From positions 1 to 7,055 of the forward strand of contig CAJPSJ010000102.1 in assembly GCA_905373295.1 (NCBI GenBank): a DNA stretch of 7,055 nt, written 5' to 3'. A program made the translations under genes and the position numbers. Source of the stretch: an uncultured Campylobacter sp. (GTDB taxonomy: Bacteria; Campylobacterota; Campylobacteria; Campylobacterales; Campylobacteraceae). Shown here in pieces: positions 6,128 through 7,055 of this stretch (position 1 is its first letter; each line of letters opens with the position of its first letter). Under the pieces are notes generated by a model. That model saw only the letters and a list, made by a program, of their open reading frames with translations. It had not been told where the DNA came from and ran no database searches.

Positions 6128-6262
6128 CTACGGCAAGGGTACAATTTCAAAATCTAGGTCCATACGCACCGATTTGCCCGCCAAAATCGCTCGGATCGAA
6201 TTTATACTACCGCAATCCGCGCAGATTAAAGCGTCGCCGCTTAAAAGCGCAAAATTTACCTC
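6128..6262 (-). pseudogene. Short conserved-looking frame, possible gene remnant
   Basis: Reading the minus strand from 6262 down to a TAG at 6130-6128 gives an open stretch of 44 residues plus stop with coding-like codon choice (AGC, GGC, GCG, TTA, AAA). It includes the pieces ALLSGDALICADCGSINSIR and AILAGKSVRMDLDFEI. The C-x-x-C-G portion resembles half of a zinc ribbon. There is no usable start codon: an in-frame TGA lies immediately upstream (6265-6263), while a nearby ATG preceded by AAGAG, about 40 bp further upstream, is in a different frame and stops after four codons. It lies directly downstream of the dnaQ-like gene on the same strand. It could be a small gene broken by frameshift or stop, or a chance open frame. 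I do not recognise the family. Confidence 0.3.
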
Positions 6263-6317
6263 TCAAACGGTGGCGCGAAATTTCAATAAAATTTCATCTC
6301 TTAATTCGGCGCGCGAT

Positions 6318-7055
6318 TTATAAAATTTCGCCCTCGTCACGCTCCGAAATCTGCGGCTTAGGCAGCGCCAGGCTCTTTGCGGTTTTGCTAAAAAGTATCA
6401 GATCCTCGGTGCTTTGCACGCTCCACGGCAGGCGCGAGAGCGCGAATTTGAAAATTTCAAAGCAGGAAACGGCGTCGCTAAATGCGCGGTGGTGGACGTT
6501 TTGCACGCCTAAAAGCTCTTTTAGCGAGCCAAGGCCGTATCTTTGCGCCTCGATCGTGCGGCGCGCGAGCTCGACGGTGCAGAGCCTGCGATTTAAAAGC
6601 ATCCCGAAGCCGCATTTTTGCAGGCTTGCGTCGATGAAGCCGTAGTCAAATTTGACGTTGTGCGCCACAAAAACGCTATCGCCTAAAAACAGTCTAAACC
6701 GCTCCAGCACGCTAGCTAGCGGCGGCGCGCCCATAAGATCGTCCGCGCAGATCCCGGTAAGCTCCGTGATATTTTCGGGCACGACGGGCGCGTAAACGAA
6801 GCTCTCGAAGCGGTCCAGCTCCTGCGTGCCGCGCGTTTTTATCGCGCCGATTTCGATGATCTGGCCGCTTGAGAGCCCGCCGTTCGTCTCTATATCTACG
6901 AAGCAAAAAATTTCATCCGAAATATCCGTCTCGCGGGTTTTGAGCGTGATTTTGCCGTTGTCGAGTTTTATTATCTCTATGCCCAGCGCCCGCCACATCG
7001 AGAGGTCTTTTGGCTCGAAAAGCTCGGTAATCTCGGCAATGTCGCTTGCTTTTGA
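6318..7055 (-). CDS. dnaQ: DnaQ-like 3'-5' exonuclease (DNA polymerase III epsilon-type), 5' end outside window
   Basis: The frame is open from the right edge to TAA at 6320-6318, giving the last 245 residues. All three DEDDh exonuclease motifs are intact. ExoI is FVDIETNGG, with D54 and E56 of the visible fragment. ExoII is AHNVKFD, with N133 and D137. ExoIII is HRAFSDA, with catalytic H189 and D194. The protein should remove mispaired 3' nucleotides, either as the proofreading subunit of DNA polymerase III or as a free exonuclease. A 50-residue N-terminal stretch (containing MWRALGIEIIK) precedes the nuclease domain, as in the Campylobacter DnaQ protein, which is about 250 residues; so only a short piece is missing. 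An internal ATG at 6998 is not taken as the start because the frame stays open upstream of it. No canonical clamp-binding motif is obvious at the C-terminus. It converges on the plus-strand genes across the gene-free region. Confidence 0.92.
   Translation of the reverse strand, partial: SKASDIAEITELFEPKDLSMWRALGIEIIKLDNGKITLKTRETDISDEIFCFVDIETNGGLSSGQIIEIGAIKTRGTQELDRFESFVYAPVVPENITELTGICADDLMGAPPLASVLERFRLFLGDSVFVAHNVKFDYGFIDASLQKCGFGMLLNRRLCTVELARRTIEAQRYGLGSLKELLGVQNVHHRAFSDAVSCFEIFKFALSRLPWSVQSTEDLILFSKTAKSLALPKPQISERDEGEIL

Larger units (their letters stand above)
4466..6317. other. 1.85-kb region without a convincing intact gene
   Basis: No frame on either strand shows recognisable family motifs, a good ribosome-binding site and sustained coding character together. 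Frames of 60-105 codons exist but read as low-complexity, Arg/Ser/Ala-rich translations typical of chance frames in GC-rich DNA. About 4490-4960 is G-rich on the plus strand and unlike the flanking genes, while 5000-5560 returns to AAATTT-rich spacer. Several inverted repeats and one possible gene remnant are listed separately. I found no tRNA, rRNA, tmRNA or RNase P signatures. It may be a decayed locus, a non-coding RNA region, or a large spacer. Confidence 0.6.

Noticed and set aside
4466..6317. tRNA, rRNA, tmRNA or RNase P gene hidden in the gene-free region
   Set aside because: I looked for T-loop (GGTTCGAATCC-like), CCA-end and conserved core signatures by eye and found none; a covariance-model scan would be the definitive test.
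6115..6645. 176-codon plus-strand frame overlapping the dnaQ-like gene
   Set aside because: More than half is antisense to the exonuclease, whose catalytic motifs are intact; the translation is Arg/Ser-rich with no recognisable domain.

Overview
The window looks like a chromosomal segment from a Campylobacter-type epsilonproteobacterium, most plausibly one of the higher-GC oral or gut species. I infer this from spacers packed with AAATTT/AATTTTAAAATT words, GC-balanced coding DNA that favours AGC, GGC, GCG, TTA and AAA codons, and a DnaQ-type exonuclease resembling the Campylobacter protein. The species is not proven from this sequence alone.

Layout. (1) 3-687, plus strand: the 3' end of an EamA/DMT-family transporter, followed 13 bp later by a short YrdC/Sua5-domain protein; the two look co-transcribed. 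(2) 688-1555: a gene-free spacer whose last 110 bp hold a sigma-70-like promoter and a 29-bp dyad just upstream of the next gene. (3) 1556-4465, plus strand: a two-gene module of a GntP-family permease and a GarK/GlxK-family glycerate kinase. The two are separated by about 400 bp of hairpins and AT-rich palindromes. (4) 4466-6317: about 1.85 kb with no convincing intact gene. It contains several strong inverted repeats, a lone CRISPR-repeat-like sequence, a nested structure that could be an RNA, and a short conserved-looking reading frame on the minus strand that may be a gene remnant. (5) 6318-7055, minus strand: a DnaQ-like 3'-5' exonuclease whose 5' end lies beyond the window.

How the genes work together. 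The permease and the kinase make a simple catabolic unit: import of D-glycerate (or a close hydroxy-acid) by proton symport, then phosphorylation to 2-phosphoglycerate, which enters lower glycolysis or gluconeogenesis at enolase. This fits an organism that does not depend on hexose glycolysis. The other genes are housekeeping (tRNA modification-like, DNA replication/repair) or general transport and show no functional link to the module.

I do not see a clear new multi-gene system. The points most worth a second look are the nested potential RNA at 5968-6091, the dyad ahead of the permease, the mutually exclusive stems after the permease, the RAATTY-dense spacer, and the solitary CRISPR-repeat-like sequence near 5061-5094.
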